64,000 nucleotides of DNA from Neolewinella aurantiaca (GCF_008014675.1 NZ_VOXD01000025.1:1-64000), one strand, 5' to 3'; positions 8,464 through 17,318 are shown, numbered from the stretch's first letter. Translations and numbers: made by a program. The notes: generated by a model from the letters alone, not told the origin.

Positions 8464-8482
8464 CTATACCAACAAATAAGCA

Positions 8483-8839
8483 ATGAACGAAGGCCCTCCC
8501 GCCTGCCCCATCCCCCGCTGGACGCTTCTGAAACAGGAGCTTCGCAACGTAGGCCCCGCCGAATTCGACGAACTCCTGACCAAAGCTCCCGCCGGTACCG
8601 TACTGGACGTACGGGCTCCCGCTGAGTTCGAGGCATTTCACCTGGACGGTGCCGTGAATATGAATTACCTCGGCCCTGATTTTCTGGAGCAGATGGAAGC
8701 CCTCGACCCCGACACCGAGTACCTGGTGTATTGCCGGAGCGGTCGCCGCTCCGTGCGGGCCTGCACCCTGATGCGCAATGCGGGCATCAAGAAGCTGGTC
8801 CACCTCGACGGAGGCATCAATGCTTACGATGCAGAATAA
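8483..8839 (+). CDS. Rhodanese-like domain protein, cytoplasmic
   Basis: The 118-residue single rhodanese domain transfers sulfane sulfur through an active-site cysteine. It has the family LDVRAPAEFEAFHLDGAVNM segment (about residues 41-60), the active-site loop LVYCRSGRRS with C84, and the closing LDGGINAY. It has no signal peptide, so it should be cytoplasmic. It lies 15 bases upstream of a second rhodanese gene that carries a lipoprotein signal, suggesting a two-gene operon with one enzyme on each side of the membrane. The sulfur donor and acceptor are unknown. Confidence 0.9.
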   Translation: MNEGPPACPIPRWTLLKQELRNVGPAEFDELLTKAPAGTVLDVRAPAEFEAFHLDGAVNMNYLGPDFLEQMEALDPDTEYLVYCRSGRRSVRACTLMRNAGIKKLVHLDGGINAYDAE

Positions 8840-8854
8840 CTCCAACCCATAGAG

Positions 8855-9253
8855 ATGAAATTTTTATTACCTCTGCTCCTGCTAACCCTACTGTGCACCT
8901 GCGGCCCCGCCCCCGAAAAGGCCACAAGCCAGGACACCGCAGCGGCACCAGCCCCAGCTTATCAGGACATTTCGCCGGCAGAGTTTGCTGGACGAATCGG
9001 TGGAAAGAATACCATTCTTATCGACGTCCGCACCCCCGCGGAAACCGCGGGAGGCATTATTGAAGGAGCAATTGAGATCGATTATCGCTCTCCGGACTTC
9101 GAGCAAAAAATAAGCGAACTGGACCCCGACAAAACATTCCTCGTTTACTGTGCCTCCGGTGGCCGGAGCGGTAAAGCCTGCGAGAAACTAAGTGAATTAG
9201 GTGCCAGCAAACTCTACAACCTCAAGGGAGGCTACGCAGCCTGGAAGGAGTGA
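8855..9253 (+). CDS. Rhodanese-like lipoprotein
   Basis: The 132-residue protein is an exported rhodanese. It has a hydrophobic leader (LLPLLLLTLLCTCG) with the lipid-modified Cys probably C16 (C14 is the alternative), a Pro/Ala spacer, then a rhodanese domain with LIDVRTPAE (about 55-63) and active-site C99 in LVYCASGGRS, ending GGYAAW. The core closely resembles the rhodanese just upstream (shared DxxELDPDKTFLVYC layout), so the two may have arisen by duplication. The bases encoding CTCGPAP are themselves an exact copy of the dispersed 18-base motif (8895-8912), placing the motif in the lipobox region. Confidence 0.9.
   Translation: MKFLLPLLLLTLLCTCGPAPEKATSQDTAAAPAPAYQDISPAEFAGRIGGKNTILIDVRTPAETAGGIIEGAIEIDYRSPDFEQKISELDPDKTFLVYCASGGRSGKACEKLSELGASKLYNLKGGYAAWKE
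8895..8912 (+). repeat. Dispersed 18-base motif, copy 2 (in a lipobox)
   Basis: GCACCTGCGGCCCCGCCC is an exact consensus match. It is read in the frame Cys-Thr-Cys-Gly-Pro-Ala-Pro of the rhodanese lipoprotein, 40 bases after its start codon. Confidence 0.75.
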
Positions 9254-9265
9254 GGTGATACCGAA

Positions 9266-9287
9266 AAAGCCGGACAAATCCGGATTT
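9266..9287. terminator. Weak hairpin between convergent genes
   Basis: CCGGA (9270-9274) pairs with TCCGG (9279-9283), with A and T runs on either side, between the rhodanese stop and the LpxR-like stop. Confidence 0.4.
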
Positions 9288-10227
9288 AGCGAACAACAGG
9301 ATTGAGCCTTTTTTTACCCGGTTGTATTCCAATTGAAAACCAGGCCCATGCGTGCGGATCTCCGCCTCTGAACTCGGTCGTGAGGTGGCGTAATCCTCCG
9401 CTCAGGCGTAATCCGCGGTAGTCGATCACTCCGTCGAAACCAAGCGTCCCCACCAGCGCATTAGGGTTAATTTTGCCCCGGTAGCGATCGTCCCGGTTAA
9501 GCAGGCCACCGCTGAGCGTGGCATCGTATGCTACGAGCTTACCGTTACCGAAAAGGTCGAAGCGGAGCGTTCTTTGTTCATCGATCCGGATGGCCAGCCA
9601 GCTGAATTTCAATTCCGGAGCGAGGTTGGTATAGAGCGTTCCCAGCCGTCCGTATACGGCGGGGGTGAAGCTCAGGCGCGGAGACATATCAAAACGCTGG
9701 CTCAGTTTGAGTTCGTAGTTCAGAATTACGTCTGGCTTAACTTCGTGTGACCACCCCGGCACCTCGTCGGCAAAAGGCAGTAAATCGTGAAATGCATTCT
9801 GTATTTTTCCTCCACCGGCGTATCGGCCCAGGATTCCTGCCGTGAGCTCCCAGCGCAACCCAAACCCCATCTGGTCATCGGTGAAGGACTTCCCCCGGGT
9901 GGCGACGAGATAAGACGCAAAGGGGCGATCGTTTTTAAGCAACGACTTCGCCTCAATCCTCTTGGGTGTATAAATGTTTTGAGTCAGCCGCCAGTAGCTT
10001 TCCGCAGTGATGGTCCCACCTGCGCGCAAAGGGGTGGAGAACCGTTCGCGTTTACCAAACTCAAAATTGAGCCCACTTGTGAAATACTGGTCGGTTTTGA
10101 TCGGCAGGTACAAAACGTCATTTGCTACTTTCAGCGTGAAGTAGGTGTGTCCCCAGGTCGATTGACCCGGGAGAGCAAAAGAAAAAACAGCTAAAATGGT
10201 TCCAATCAGGAACAATGCTTTTGACAT
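9286..10227 (-). CDS. LpxR-family lipid A 3'-O-deacylase-like outer-membrane protein
   Basis: The 313-residue protein has a signal peptide (about residues 1-22) and alternating beta-barrel strands. Motifs match LpxR, the Ca2+-dependent outer-membrane enzyme that removes the 3'-acyloxyacyl chain of lipid A: N36-D37 (ANDVLY), Y48-S51 in TDQYFTSGLNF, QNIYTP at about 83-88, NDRPFASYL at 99-107, and H147 followed by E155 in the segment FHDLLPFADE. These align with the catalytic Asn, Asp, Ser, His and Glu of the Salmonella enzyme. Activity on this organism's lipid A is inference. The gene converges with the rhodanese pair. Confidence 0.85.
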   Translation of the reverse strand: MSKALFLIGTILAVFSFALPGQSTWGHTYFTLKVANDVLYLPIKTDQYFTSGLNFEFGKRERFSTPLRAGGTITAESYWRLTQNIYTPKRIEAKSLLKNDRPFASYLVATRGKSFTDDQMGFGLRWELTAGILGRYAGGGKIQNAFHDLLPFADEVPGWSHEVKPDVILNYELKLSQRFDMSPRLSFTPAVYGRLGTLYTNLAPELKFSWLAIRIDEQRTLRFDLFGNGKLVAYDATLSGGLLNRDDRYRGKINPNALVGTLGFDGVIDYRGLRLSGGLRHLTTEFRGGDPHAWAWFSIGIQPGKKRLNPVVR

Positions 10228-10386
10228 ACGTGCGGGAATTAATCACTGGTATGACCCGCTTCACAAAGCTAATATCGTCGGCAGAGGCCGGCACCCGGTA
10301 GGGTTACTCAGCAAATGTACGAGGATATGCTGGGTTTTGGATGATATGATAAGCCAAATTTTGATCAACAGGGCCTTGATTTCGAC

Positions 10387-10394
10387 TACCTTTG
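10387..10394 (+). promoter_or_regulatory. TACCTTTG -7 box at the start codon of the RsmI-like gene
   Basis: A perfect TAnnTTTG box ends four bases before the ATG at 10399, with TTTTG at 10359-10363 as a loosely spaced -33 element (23-base spacer). Transcription would begin at about the start codon, giving a leaderless mRNA. Confidence 0.5.
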
Positions 10395-10398
10395 TACC

Positions 10399-11100
10399 AT
10401 GGCTGGCAAACTTTTCCTCATCCCTTCTCCTCTTGGCGACAACGCCCTGCACACGATCCCTCAACCCACGCTGGACGCCATCCTCCCTATTCGTCACTTT
10501 GTGGTAGAAACGGGCAAGGTTGCCCGCCGTTTTCTCAAGCAGGTCGGAGTTCCGCTGCAAGAGTGCGAGTATTACGACCTCAACAAAAGGACCGAACCAC
10601 AGGATTTGCCGGAGATGCTTAGTGCGACGAAGCGCGGGTGCGATGTTGGCTTACTTAGCGACGCCGGTGCCCCCGGAGTTGCTGACCCTGGCGCCAGACT
10701 TGTGCTGCTCGCCCATCAAAAGGGTATTCAGGTGGTTCCGCTGATTGGCCCTTCCGCAATTTTGCTCAGCGTTATGGCCTCGGGGCTTAACGGTCAATCA
10801 TTCACTTTTCATGGTTATCTGAGCCCGAAGCGACCGCAGCTTGCCAAAGACCTCCGCCGGCTCGAGGCCGCCAGCCGTAAAGGCAACACCACCCAACTGT
10901 GGATCGAAGCGCCGTACCGTAACCAGGCCACCGTCGAAGTAGCACTGGAGAGTCTTCACCCCGAAACGCTCTTCTCCGTTGCCTGTGACATCACGCTCGA
11001 GACAGAATACATCTTCACCGGCCGGGTAAAAGACTGGAAAAAATCGGTAGGAGCAGAATTGCAGAAACGGCCAGCGATGTTCCTTCTTCTTGCTCGCTGA
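10399..11100 (+). CDS. SAM-dependent methyltransferase of the RsmI family
   Basis: The 233-residue protein is a tetrapyrrole-methylase-fold enzyme close to RsmI, which 2'-O-methylates 16S rRNA at C1402. It has LFLIPSPLGD at the start, VETGKVARRFLK, the family signature LLSDAGAPGVADPGA (about residues 84-98) and a SAM-binding IGPSAILLSVMASGLNG. It lacks the usual opening NLxDI strand and the C-terminal roughly 50 residues of typical RsmI (about 280), matching the short form often seen in Bacteroidota. Methylation of rRNA is therefore likely but not certain. A leaderless-type promoter lies directly before the start. Confidence 0.8.
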   Translation: MAGKLFLIPSPLGDNALHTIPQPTLDAILPIRHFVVETGKVARRFLKQVGVPLQECEYYDLNKRTEPQDLPEMLSATKRGCDVGLLSDAGAPGVADPGARLVLLAHQKGIQVVPLIGPSAILLSVMASGLNGQSFTFHGYLSPKRPQLAKDLRRLEAASRKGNTTQLWIEAPYRNQATVEVALESLHPETLFSVACDITLETEYIFTGRVKDWKKSVGAELQKRPAMFLLLAR

Positions 11101-11123
11101 AGTTGAATTCAGGAAGAACACCT

Positions 11124-12602
11124 TTAAAAATCGTAGCATTTTACGGCTTTGCCGCCCCGGCGGTTGTTGCGCGAGCGGCCTTTGCTCCGGCCTTTTTTAC
11201 TCCCCCCGAAGTCGTGAACCCGTAGCCCCACGTAAAAGCTCCCGCTGCTCAGTTCCTCCCGCTTCAGGATCATGCCGAAGAGCTCATCGGTACCCAGATA
11301 CAGCGGGCCCAGACGCAACTGGAGGCCGATGTTAACGCGGTCCCAGTCGTAGATGCCGGCGGTAAGCCCGGCCCCATACCACCATTTGCTGTAATGCGCG
11401 GCGGCAATCAGCTGGCTTCCCTGGGTGAGCTGCCGGGCCCGAAACGGAAGGTCTCCGCGGTAAACGGCGGAGAAGGAGACTTCTTCGATCGGCCTTACAC
11501 TGAACTGAGCACTGATGGCCGTTGGTAGATTTACCGTAAACTCGTCTCCGGCCAGCGAGGTCAGCCCGCCGTCGTACACGGCTTGGCTGAGGCGCTGCAG
11601 CGCCTCGTCGGTGTAGTTATCGCTCTCAAAATCATAGTCTTCCCCATCAAGCAGGACATCACCGGTATTGACGAAGCGATGAACTTGTGCTCCGCGGTCG
11701 AAAGTGATGCTCCCCATATCCAGAACGGACAAACCTAATGTATAGCGAAACCCGGAGTCTCCTACTGCCCCCCAGGCGTACTGCACGCCCAGATCGACCC
11801 CGAACCCGGCACCAGTGGTACCGGTGTTGTCGTACTCCTGCCGGAAGGCGTTCGTGAAGGCGAGTTCTCCGTTGAGGTTACTGATCATTATGCTGTCTCC
11901 GCCCAGCTTCTGCAGACTGCTGCCAGCCGGGTTAAAGACCGAAGCGCCTTCTATCCCGAGCAAGTATTTGGGGCTGATGCCCAGTCGTAGTTCTCCGTCG
12001 TACCCCACCGCAAAGGCCCGGGAAAGGTGGAGAACAATTTCGCCCCAGGCTGCGGCTGAAGCATAAGTTTCGCGTACGGGAATGTCGGCACCGTTGGCAA
12101 AAGCATCGTAAGGATAATAATTGAAGCTGGCATCCAGGCTCCGGGTACTTGCAGCAGCCCTGAGTCGGGTAAACGCCCCCAGCCTGGTAAACTCCCCAAC
12201 CTGAACGGAAAAGGAAGGCCCGGTTATCTCGGCACTGACGGTGGCATAGACAGACTCCCGCCCTGCGGGGAAATCATAAAAATAAACCTGGTCGTCTATG
12301 GCTACCGAGAACTCCGTTTCGCTGTAAGTAAACGTTTCGGCACCGCTGAGCTGACGAAGGAAGGAGAGTCCGGCTGCATTCTTCAGGAAGGTGAAGTTAT
12401 TGCGAACGTTTACCCCTGCCGCGCTGAGGGTAAAGTCCCAGTCGTAAGGCGAAGCAGAAGTCGATGCCGGCTGCAGAAAAGCTGACGTTACGCCAGCATG
12501 AGGATCTGTGACCCAGCCCAGGCCCTGCTGAGCGCTCAGCCTGAGCGTAGCAATAAGAAAGGTGGCAAACAAAACAGTTGCTGCCCGGAATGATAATTTC
12601 AT
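11124..12602 (-). CDS. DUF5723-type outer-membrane protein
   Basis: The 492-residue protein has an N-terminal signal peptide ending around LRLSAQQ (residue 25) and then repeated amphipathic beta strands with Gly and aromatic residues, typical of an outer-membrane barrel. The start of the mature part (PHAGVTSAFLQPASTSASPYDWDFTLS) resembles the Bacteroidota DUF5723/PorP-SprF-like proteins that precede or partner T9SS components. The C-terminus ends in a very basic KGRSKGRSRNNRRGG tail, odd for a barrel. Its function is not known. It ends 23 bases from the RsmI-like gene, with which it converges. Confidence 0.65.
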   Translation of the reverse strand: MKLSFRAATVLFATFLIATLRLSAQQGLGWVTDPHAGVTSAFLQPASTSASPYDWDFTLSAAGVNVRNNFTFLKNAAGLSFLRQLSGAETFTYSETEFSVAIDDQVYFYDFPAGRESVYATVSAEITGPSFSVQVGEFTRLGAFTRLRAAASTRSLDASFNYYPYDAFANGADIPVRETYASAAAWGEIVLHLSRAFAVGYDGELRLGISPKYLLGIEGASVFNPAGSSLQKLGGDSIMISNLNGELAFTNAFRQEYDNTGTTGAGFGVDLGVQYAWGAVGDSGFRYTLGLSVLDMGSITFDRGAQVHRFVNTGDVLLDGEDYDFESDNYTDEALQRLSQAVYDGGLTSLAGDEFTVNLPTAISAQFSVRPIEEVSFSAVYRGDLPFRARQLTQGSQLIAAAHYSKWWYGAGLTAGIYDWDRVNIGLQLRLGPLYLGTDELFGMILKREELSSGSFYVGLRVHDFGGSKKGRSKGRSRNNRRGGKAVKCYDF

Positions 12603-12737
12603 GCAAAAGGGAAGTGAAGCAGGTAGAAGAAGAACTTCGGCTTCAGGTATTTCCTGTTGACAACGGTTGATCTTTTGGTATATATTTCATCGGAGAGGAG
12701 AAATTTGAGGTCAATCCGATGTTTTTGACGAAACTGT

Positions 12738-12755
12738 GCACCTGCGGCCGCGCCC
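12738..12755 (+). repeat. Dispersed 18-base motif, copy 3
   Basis: GCACCTGCGGCCGCGCCC is an exact match (GCC-centred form containing a NotI octamer). It is intergenic, 136 bases upstream of the DUF5723 gene start. Confidence 0.75.
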
Positions 12756-12847
12756 ATTCTCAGCCAATCTGAGAGAAAGCAGCGCGGCCACAGAAAGCGA
12801 TTCAAGCGTGGAAATCCCTTTCCCCGGCTCACGAACAACATTGCTTT

Positions 12848-15001
12848 TTAGTTCATCAGCGAGATCCCGTTTTCCATGTCGATGTGAATCACCCGTTCCG
12901 TTTCTGCCCGGTCATAGATGTCTTCGCTGGAGTTTTCAAGGCGTAGTACACCCCGCGGACAAACAGCAGAACAAACCCCGCAGCCAACACAACTGGCACG
13001 AACAATATCCTGCCCCTTCTGCGCGTAAGCACGCACATCGATCCCCATTTCACAGTGGGTGGAGCAATTACCGCAGCTAATACACTGGCTACCGTTGGTC
13101 GTGATCCGGAAGCGGCTCTGGAACTTCTGCACAAGGCCGAGGTAGGCCGCCAGCGGACAGCCGAAGCGGCACCAAACGCGGTTGCCCATCAGCGGGTAGA
13201 AGCCCGTGCCGACCACGCCGGCGAAGCCGGCACCAATCAGGAAGCCGTACCACTTTTGTACATTGCCGGTGCTGGCGAACAGGTAGTTGTCGCCACCAAA
13301 GGTCATGTAGTAAATGTTAAGCGCGATCATGCCGACGCCGAAGGCGACGCCCAGGCTGAGGCCCAGTTTGGAGATCGTCAGGCGGCTTTTTTGGTAAGCC
13401 ACCAGCGCTACGGCCATTGCGATGGCCAGCAGGGCGGAAAAGATGATCAGGAAGCTCGTCCGGTTAATCCAATAATCGTCGTTAGGAAGGAAGGAATAGA
13501 TCGTGGCCGCCGTCATCAGGATGGCGAAAATGAGTACGCCGTGAATGATGTAGCGCTCGAACTTCCAGGCCCGCAGGCTCTTGTCCGACAGTTGCCGCCA
13601 GGGGTCTCCCATCGTCTCGGCCAGGCCACCGCAGCCACAAACCCAGCTACAGTACCAACGCTTGCCCACCAGGTGCACCATCAGCGGTACCCCGACGATA
13701 ACCAGAATGATGCCCCAGAAAAGCATGAACATGCCCAGCGAGCCGGGATTGTCGATAAAACCATCGATCGACCAACTGTGGAAAAAGTCGTAATCCAGCG
13801 GCCAGATGTTTTTCATGTCCTGAAACGGCAGGGTGGCTTTGTCTCCATGCCAGCCTTTATTGAGCGCAAGCAGGATTTCGGGAATCATAAAGGCAAAGGA
13901 AAGCTGGAAGAACATCACGGAAATGGTCCGGATGATCTGGTATTTGTTGTGGCGATATTTGGAGATCATCCGAACCCCCATCACGAGCATAATAAAGGTG
14001 TACATTAGTCCGTACAAGAACCATTTGCCCGCTTCGCCGCCTTCGTTGTATCCACTGAAGTACTGGTATATTCCTTCGCTTATCGGGCTCACCATGTGTA
14101 CCCAGGCCACCACGTGCTGATCCGCCCAGTAGAGCAGCACGTAGAAAGCGATGAAGTAGGTGCCGGCCAGGATGCCGAGCCAACCGCTGTAGTCTTCCGG
14201 CCCCGCGTCGCGCGCGTCGCGCCCCCAGCTGTGGTGCACAAACAATACCAGACCGATGATGGCAAGCCCGATTGCAGCGGTAATGGCGGGCCATACGAGC
14301 TTATCGTCCATGTAGTAAAAGCCGTAGACCAGGATGCCCACTACCGTCAGCGTAAGAAAGACGCTGCGCCAGCTCAGGTCCAGCCCCCGCGTAAGCTGGT
14401 TGTGGAAAATATGGTCATTTTTGATGCCTGGCTGTGCCGAAAATTTTGGGATAATGTACAGCAGACCGCCCAGCGCTCCCAGCCCGAAGGTGAGCAGAAA
14501 AAACAGCCAGGGGTTACTTTCCACCGGCCCTGTGGCGGCATTTTTGATCCAGCCTGCGGCATTGTTTTTCAGCTTCCAGTCGGGCAGTTCTACCTGCCAC
14601 ATCTGCACCAAAGCGGGTTCGCCTTCCTCGTTCGTTTTGGGGTTACCCTCACCGTCGACATCCTGCGGCAGCCCTTCGGTTTCGTAATATTCTTTTACCC
14701 GGGCCTGAGCGGTGGCGTAGGTTTGCTTCAGCTTTTTCTCGGAGGCGAAGGTGGTACCGAAAGTTTCAGAAAAAAGCCCGGTTTCTTCGCCGGCGATTTT
14801 GAGGTGTGCCTGGTGAAAGGCCGCTGCGTCCTGTTGCCAGTAATTGGCATCTTCGCCTGCGGCGAAGGGTGTCAGAATTTGTTCTTCGTTGAACTTGTAG
14901 TCGTCGAGGCCAAGCATAGCCGTAAAAACCAGCAGAGAGATGGCGAACAGCCCGAGACCGATGTACTGCAGGACGGATTTTTTGGTAGATGTGGTTGGCA
15001 T
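12848..15001 (-). CDS. Polytopic 4Fe-4S membrane protein (NosR/NapH/CcoG-like polyferredoxin)
   Basis: The 717-residue protein has about a dozen predicted membrane segments (first at about 10-29, others near 164-184, 212-231, 238-256, 274-293, 328-346, 422-444, 484-502, 515-536 and 545-565). Between them lie two membrane-flanking Cys motifs, C451/C455/C457 (YCSWVCGCGG) and C611/C615 (WCRFGCP). Two ferredoxin clusters follow at C640-C643-C646-C650 and C671-C674-C677-C681. This is the layout of NosR/NapH-type electron carriers. A large soluble domain at residues 30-160 has no family I recognise. The flavoprotein gene just upstream (15078-16433, same strand, 76-base gap) is its probable partner. 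Confidence 0.8.
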   Translation of the reverse strand: MPTTSTKKSVLQYIGLGLFAISLLVFTAMLGLDDYKFNEEQILTPFAAGEDANYWQQDAAAFHQAHLKIAGEETGLFSETFGTTFASEKKLKQTYATAQARVKEYYETEGLPQDVDGEGNPKTNEEGEPALVQMWQVELPDWKLKNNAAGWIKNAATGPVESNPWLFFLLTFGLGALGGLLYIIPKFSAQPGIKNDHIFHNQLTRGLDLSWRSVFLTLTVVGILVYGFYYMDDKLVWPAITAAIGLAIIGLVLFVHHSWGRDARDAGPEDYSGWLGILAGTYFIAFYVLLYWADQHVVAWVHMVSPISEGIYQYFSGYNEGGEAGKWFLYGLMYTFIMLVMGVRMISKYRHNKYQIIRTISVMFFQLSFAFMIPEILLALNKGWHGDKATLPFQDMKNIWPLDYDFFHSWSIDGFIDNPGSLGMFMLFWGIILVIVGVPLMVHLVGKRWYCSWVCGCGGLAETMGDPWRQLSDKSLRAWKFERYIIHGVLIFAILMTAATIYSFLPNDDYWINRTSFLIIFSALLAIAMAVALVAYQKSRLTISKLGLSLGVAFGVGMIALNIYYMTFGGDNYLFASTGNVQKWYGFLIGAGFAGVVGTGFYPLMGNRVWCRFGCPLAAYLGLVQKFQSRFRITTNGSQCISCGNCSTHCEMGIDVRAYAQKGQDIVRASCVGCGVCSAVCPRGVLRLENSSEDIYDRAETERVIHIDMENGISLMN

Positions 15002-15077
15002 TATCTTATGGTTGAGCGCATGCAGCGCGATTTAGTAAATTATGGTGTCGATTATTGCGCTACAAGCGCTCGACCCA

Positions 15078-16433
15078 TTATGTACTTACGGCTTTGCGTA
15101 AAAACCGAATCGCGGCTGAAAGCCCTCGTTTCGTCTTCAGTTCCAGTTTTGTACCCTCCTGTTGGTTGTAAAGATTCACGACATCCTGCTCGTACTGTTT
15201 GTAAAACTCAGGATCGAAGTTGGCAAGACCGAGGTTCTGCAGGACCTCCTCAATGTGCGTTTCGGTGGCAATCCATTTCTCACACACTTCGTGGCGGTAG
15301 CGGATTCCCATCAGGTTAAAGCCGCGTACCGCTTTGGTGCTTGCTTCGTAGTTGATCCGTACGGCGTGCTCACCGTCTTCGTGCTCCCAATAAAGGGATG
15401 CCAGTCCCTCGCGGCCGTGAGCAGGCACCTCTCCGTACACCTGGTATTCCAGGTCGATGAATTTGGCGGAGTTGAACCAAATACCTGGGTCGTATTCCAC
15501 CGGTTTATTCAGAATATTGTAGGCTACCGTCTCGCCCATCATCCGGCCGGTGTACCAAATAGCTTCGATGTTCCGCCGGCCTTCGCGCGGTGTTCTTAGC
15601 TCGGCACAATCTCCGATGGCGTAGATGTTCGGCACGGAGGTGCGGAGGTTATTATCTACCTTGATGCCCCGCCCAAGCTCGATCGATTCTTCGCTTTTCA
15701 GAAAACTTACGTTAGGGCTCACACCCGCGGTGAGCCCAACAAACTGACAGTCGATTTTTTCACCATCTTTGGTGGTCACGCTGCCCGCTGCCCCTTTCCC
15801 ATCATCGTGGATGGTGTCGAGCTCTGTGTTCTCCCGCAGGTCGATGTGATGGCTTTTGATGTGCCGGCTCACCATTCTGCTTTCTTCAGGGGGCAGGGCG
15901 TTGCTCCAGTAAGAACCTTCCCGAATCAGTAGCGAAACGGGAATTTGCCGACTGTGAAGCATTTCCGCCAGCTCAATCCCGATCAGTCCGCCCCCCACAA
16001 CGACGGCCTTTTTGATTTCGGGCGTAATTTCTTCGAGGTACTGAAGATCCTGAGCTGAGACCATTCCCCCTACCCGTTCCAGGTCCTGCCCCGGCCAGCC
16101 GAACTTATTCCATTTGCTTCCGCAGGCGATCACCAGGTGATCGTACAGCATAGTGGTACCGTCGGCAAACTCCAGTTTATTATCGGCGGCATGGACGCGC
16201 TCGACGTAATTCCTCTCGAGATCAATACGGTTTTTCTCCCAGAAAAAAGGCTCGTAGGGCATCAGGTCTTCCCAGCGCATATGGCCCATATAGGCGTACA
16301 TGAGTGCAGTACGAGAAAAATGAAACTCGGTTTCAGCAGAGATGATGGTGATTCGGACGGCGTCGTCGAGTTTGCGCAGCCAGCGGGCGGCACTCACTCC
16401 GGCGATGCCGTTGCCGATGATGGCTACGTGCAT
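15078..16433 (-). CDS. NAD(P)/FAD-dependent oxidoreductase
   Basis: The 451-residue flavoprotein has an N-terminal FAD Rossmann motif (GNGIAG at residues 7-12), a second dinucleotide motif VVGGGLIGIELAE for NAD(P)H, and the C-terminal FAD signature YAIGDCAE. This arrangement resembles rubredoxin/ferredoxin reductases and class I disulfide reductases lacking the redox CxxxxC. I start it at the ATG at 16433 because the N-terminus then begins directly with the FAD-binding strand; the frame is open to 16481. It is encoded immediately before the polyferredoxin, so a membrane electron-transfer chain is a reasonable inference. Confidence 0.85.
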   Translation of the reverse strand: MHVAIIGNGIAGVSAARWLRKLDDAVRITIISAETEFHFSRTALMYAYMGHMRWEDLMPYEPFFWEKNRIDLERNYVERVHAADNKLEFADGTTMLYDHLVIACGSKWNKFGWPGQDLERVGGMVSAQDLQYLEEITPEIKKAVVVGGGLIGIELAEMLHSRQIPVSLLIREGSYWSNALPPEESRMVSRHIKSHHIDLRENTELDTIHDDGKGAAGSVTTKDGEKIDCQFVGLTAGVSPNVSFLKSEESIELGRGIKVDNNLRTSVPNIYAIGDCAELRTPREGRRNIEAIWYTGRMMGETVAYNILNKPVEYDPGIWFNSAKFIDLEYQVYGEVPAHGREGLASLYWEHEDGEHAVRINYEASTKAVRGFNLMGIRYRHEVCEKWIATETHIEEVLQNLGLANFDPEFYKQYEQDVVNLYNQQEGTKLELKTKRGLSAAIRFLRKAVST

Positions 16434-16764
16434 AACTATGGTGGGTTCTTGTTGCAAAGAATGGTTCTGCAAACTACGCATTTAAGCAGAGTTTGTTGCC
16501 GGACACGACGAGGTCTTGTCGGGAAAGGACGTTTGCCCCCTCACTATTGTCATATTGCGACGCTGTTTTTCCAGTTTGCACCTACCCATCGTTTCATACA
16601 GGCGCAAGAGAATTTGGGCGCAAACGCAGGTGCAGTAAAAGTTATGAAGGAGCAGGCCTCTTCGTCGAAAAAAATGGGACGCTCGTCCAAAGACACCTTC
16701 TGTACCACCTCAACCAGCCCTACTTTAGATCAATAAACCTAAGCATTCATCATCCATTATCATC
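16434..16764. other. Divergent intergenic region
   Basis: No gene is supported. It separates the flavoprotein (leftward) from a lipoprotein (rightward) and so must hold two promoters. It contains one exact motif copy at 16616-16633 and, 40 bases before it, a half-like TTTGCACCTACCC. TACTTTAG at 16721-16728 is a weak -7 candidate for the lipoprotein gene. Confidence 0.5.
16616..16633 (-). repeat. Dispersed 18-base motif, copy 4
   Basis: On the minus strand it reads GCACCTGCGTTTGCGCCC, an exact match, in the divergent gap 149 bases upstream of the lipoprotein start. Confidence 0.75.
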
Positions 16765-17295
16765 ATGAAACCACGCTACCTCCTCCTGCTTGCTCTGCTG
16801 GCCTGCGGCTTCTCCGCCTGCACAACCGACTATACTACCAATACCTCCCACATCTCCCCCCTGCCGGAAGGCGAACTCATGAACGCCGCTTCCTTCGCCG
16901 AACTCGCTTCCGGCCTTGAAGAACTCGGCCTTTTCGACGCAACTGCGATGGCGGACGAACCTCTCGCTGTAGAAGACCTTCGCATTTACCTACACGAAAA
17001 TGAGCTTACTGCAGATTTCCTGTCCGACAGCGGCAACGAAGAGACCGACCTTACGCTGGAAGAAATTATGGCCCTGCGCCCTGCACGTAACTGGAGCAGT
17101 TCCGTTACCCTCTCATATTCGAAAGAGGGCGCCGAACGATTACAACGCTGGCTCACCGATAACTTCACCGGTAGTACACACATAGACTTGCGCTTCATCG
17201 TTTCCGCAAACAAACAGGAAATCATCGTTCGAGGAATAGAACCCTCCGCCGCAGATTTCGAGCAGTTTCCGGAAGTGCCTCTTTTCAATTTCTAG
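16765..17295 (+). CDS. Putative lipoprotein, unknown function
   Basis: The 176-residue protein has a typical lipoprotein signal (LLLLALLACGFSAC), with the lipidated Cys at residue 19 or 14. The mature part is acidic (many Glu and Asp) and alternates short helices and strands, ending FEQFPEVPLFNF. A segment around residues 105-160 (SVTLSYSKEGAERLQRWL, then IDLRFIVSANKQEIIVRG) looks like a small alpha/beta domain of the SecDF P1 or DUF type, but I cannot name a family. It converges with clpX across a strong hairpin. Confidence 0.65.
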   Translation: MKPRYLLLLALLACGFSACTTDYTTNTSHISPLPEGELMNAASFAELASGLEELGLFDATAMADEPLAVEDLRIYLHENELTADFLSDSGNEETDLTLEEIMALRPARNWSSSVTLSYSKEGAERLQRWLTDNFTGSTHIDLRFIVSANKQEIIVRGIEPSAADFEQFPEVPLFNF

Positions 17296-17318
17296 TGCTC
17301 GAAGGCATCATAAACGAA

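Noticed and set aside
14096-15319. 407-residue open frame opposite the polyferredoxin gene
   Set aside because: It is an antisense shadow of well-identified genes (12848-15001 and the end of 15078-16433) with no family similarity of its own.
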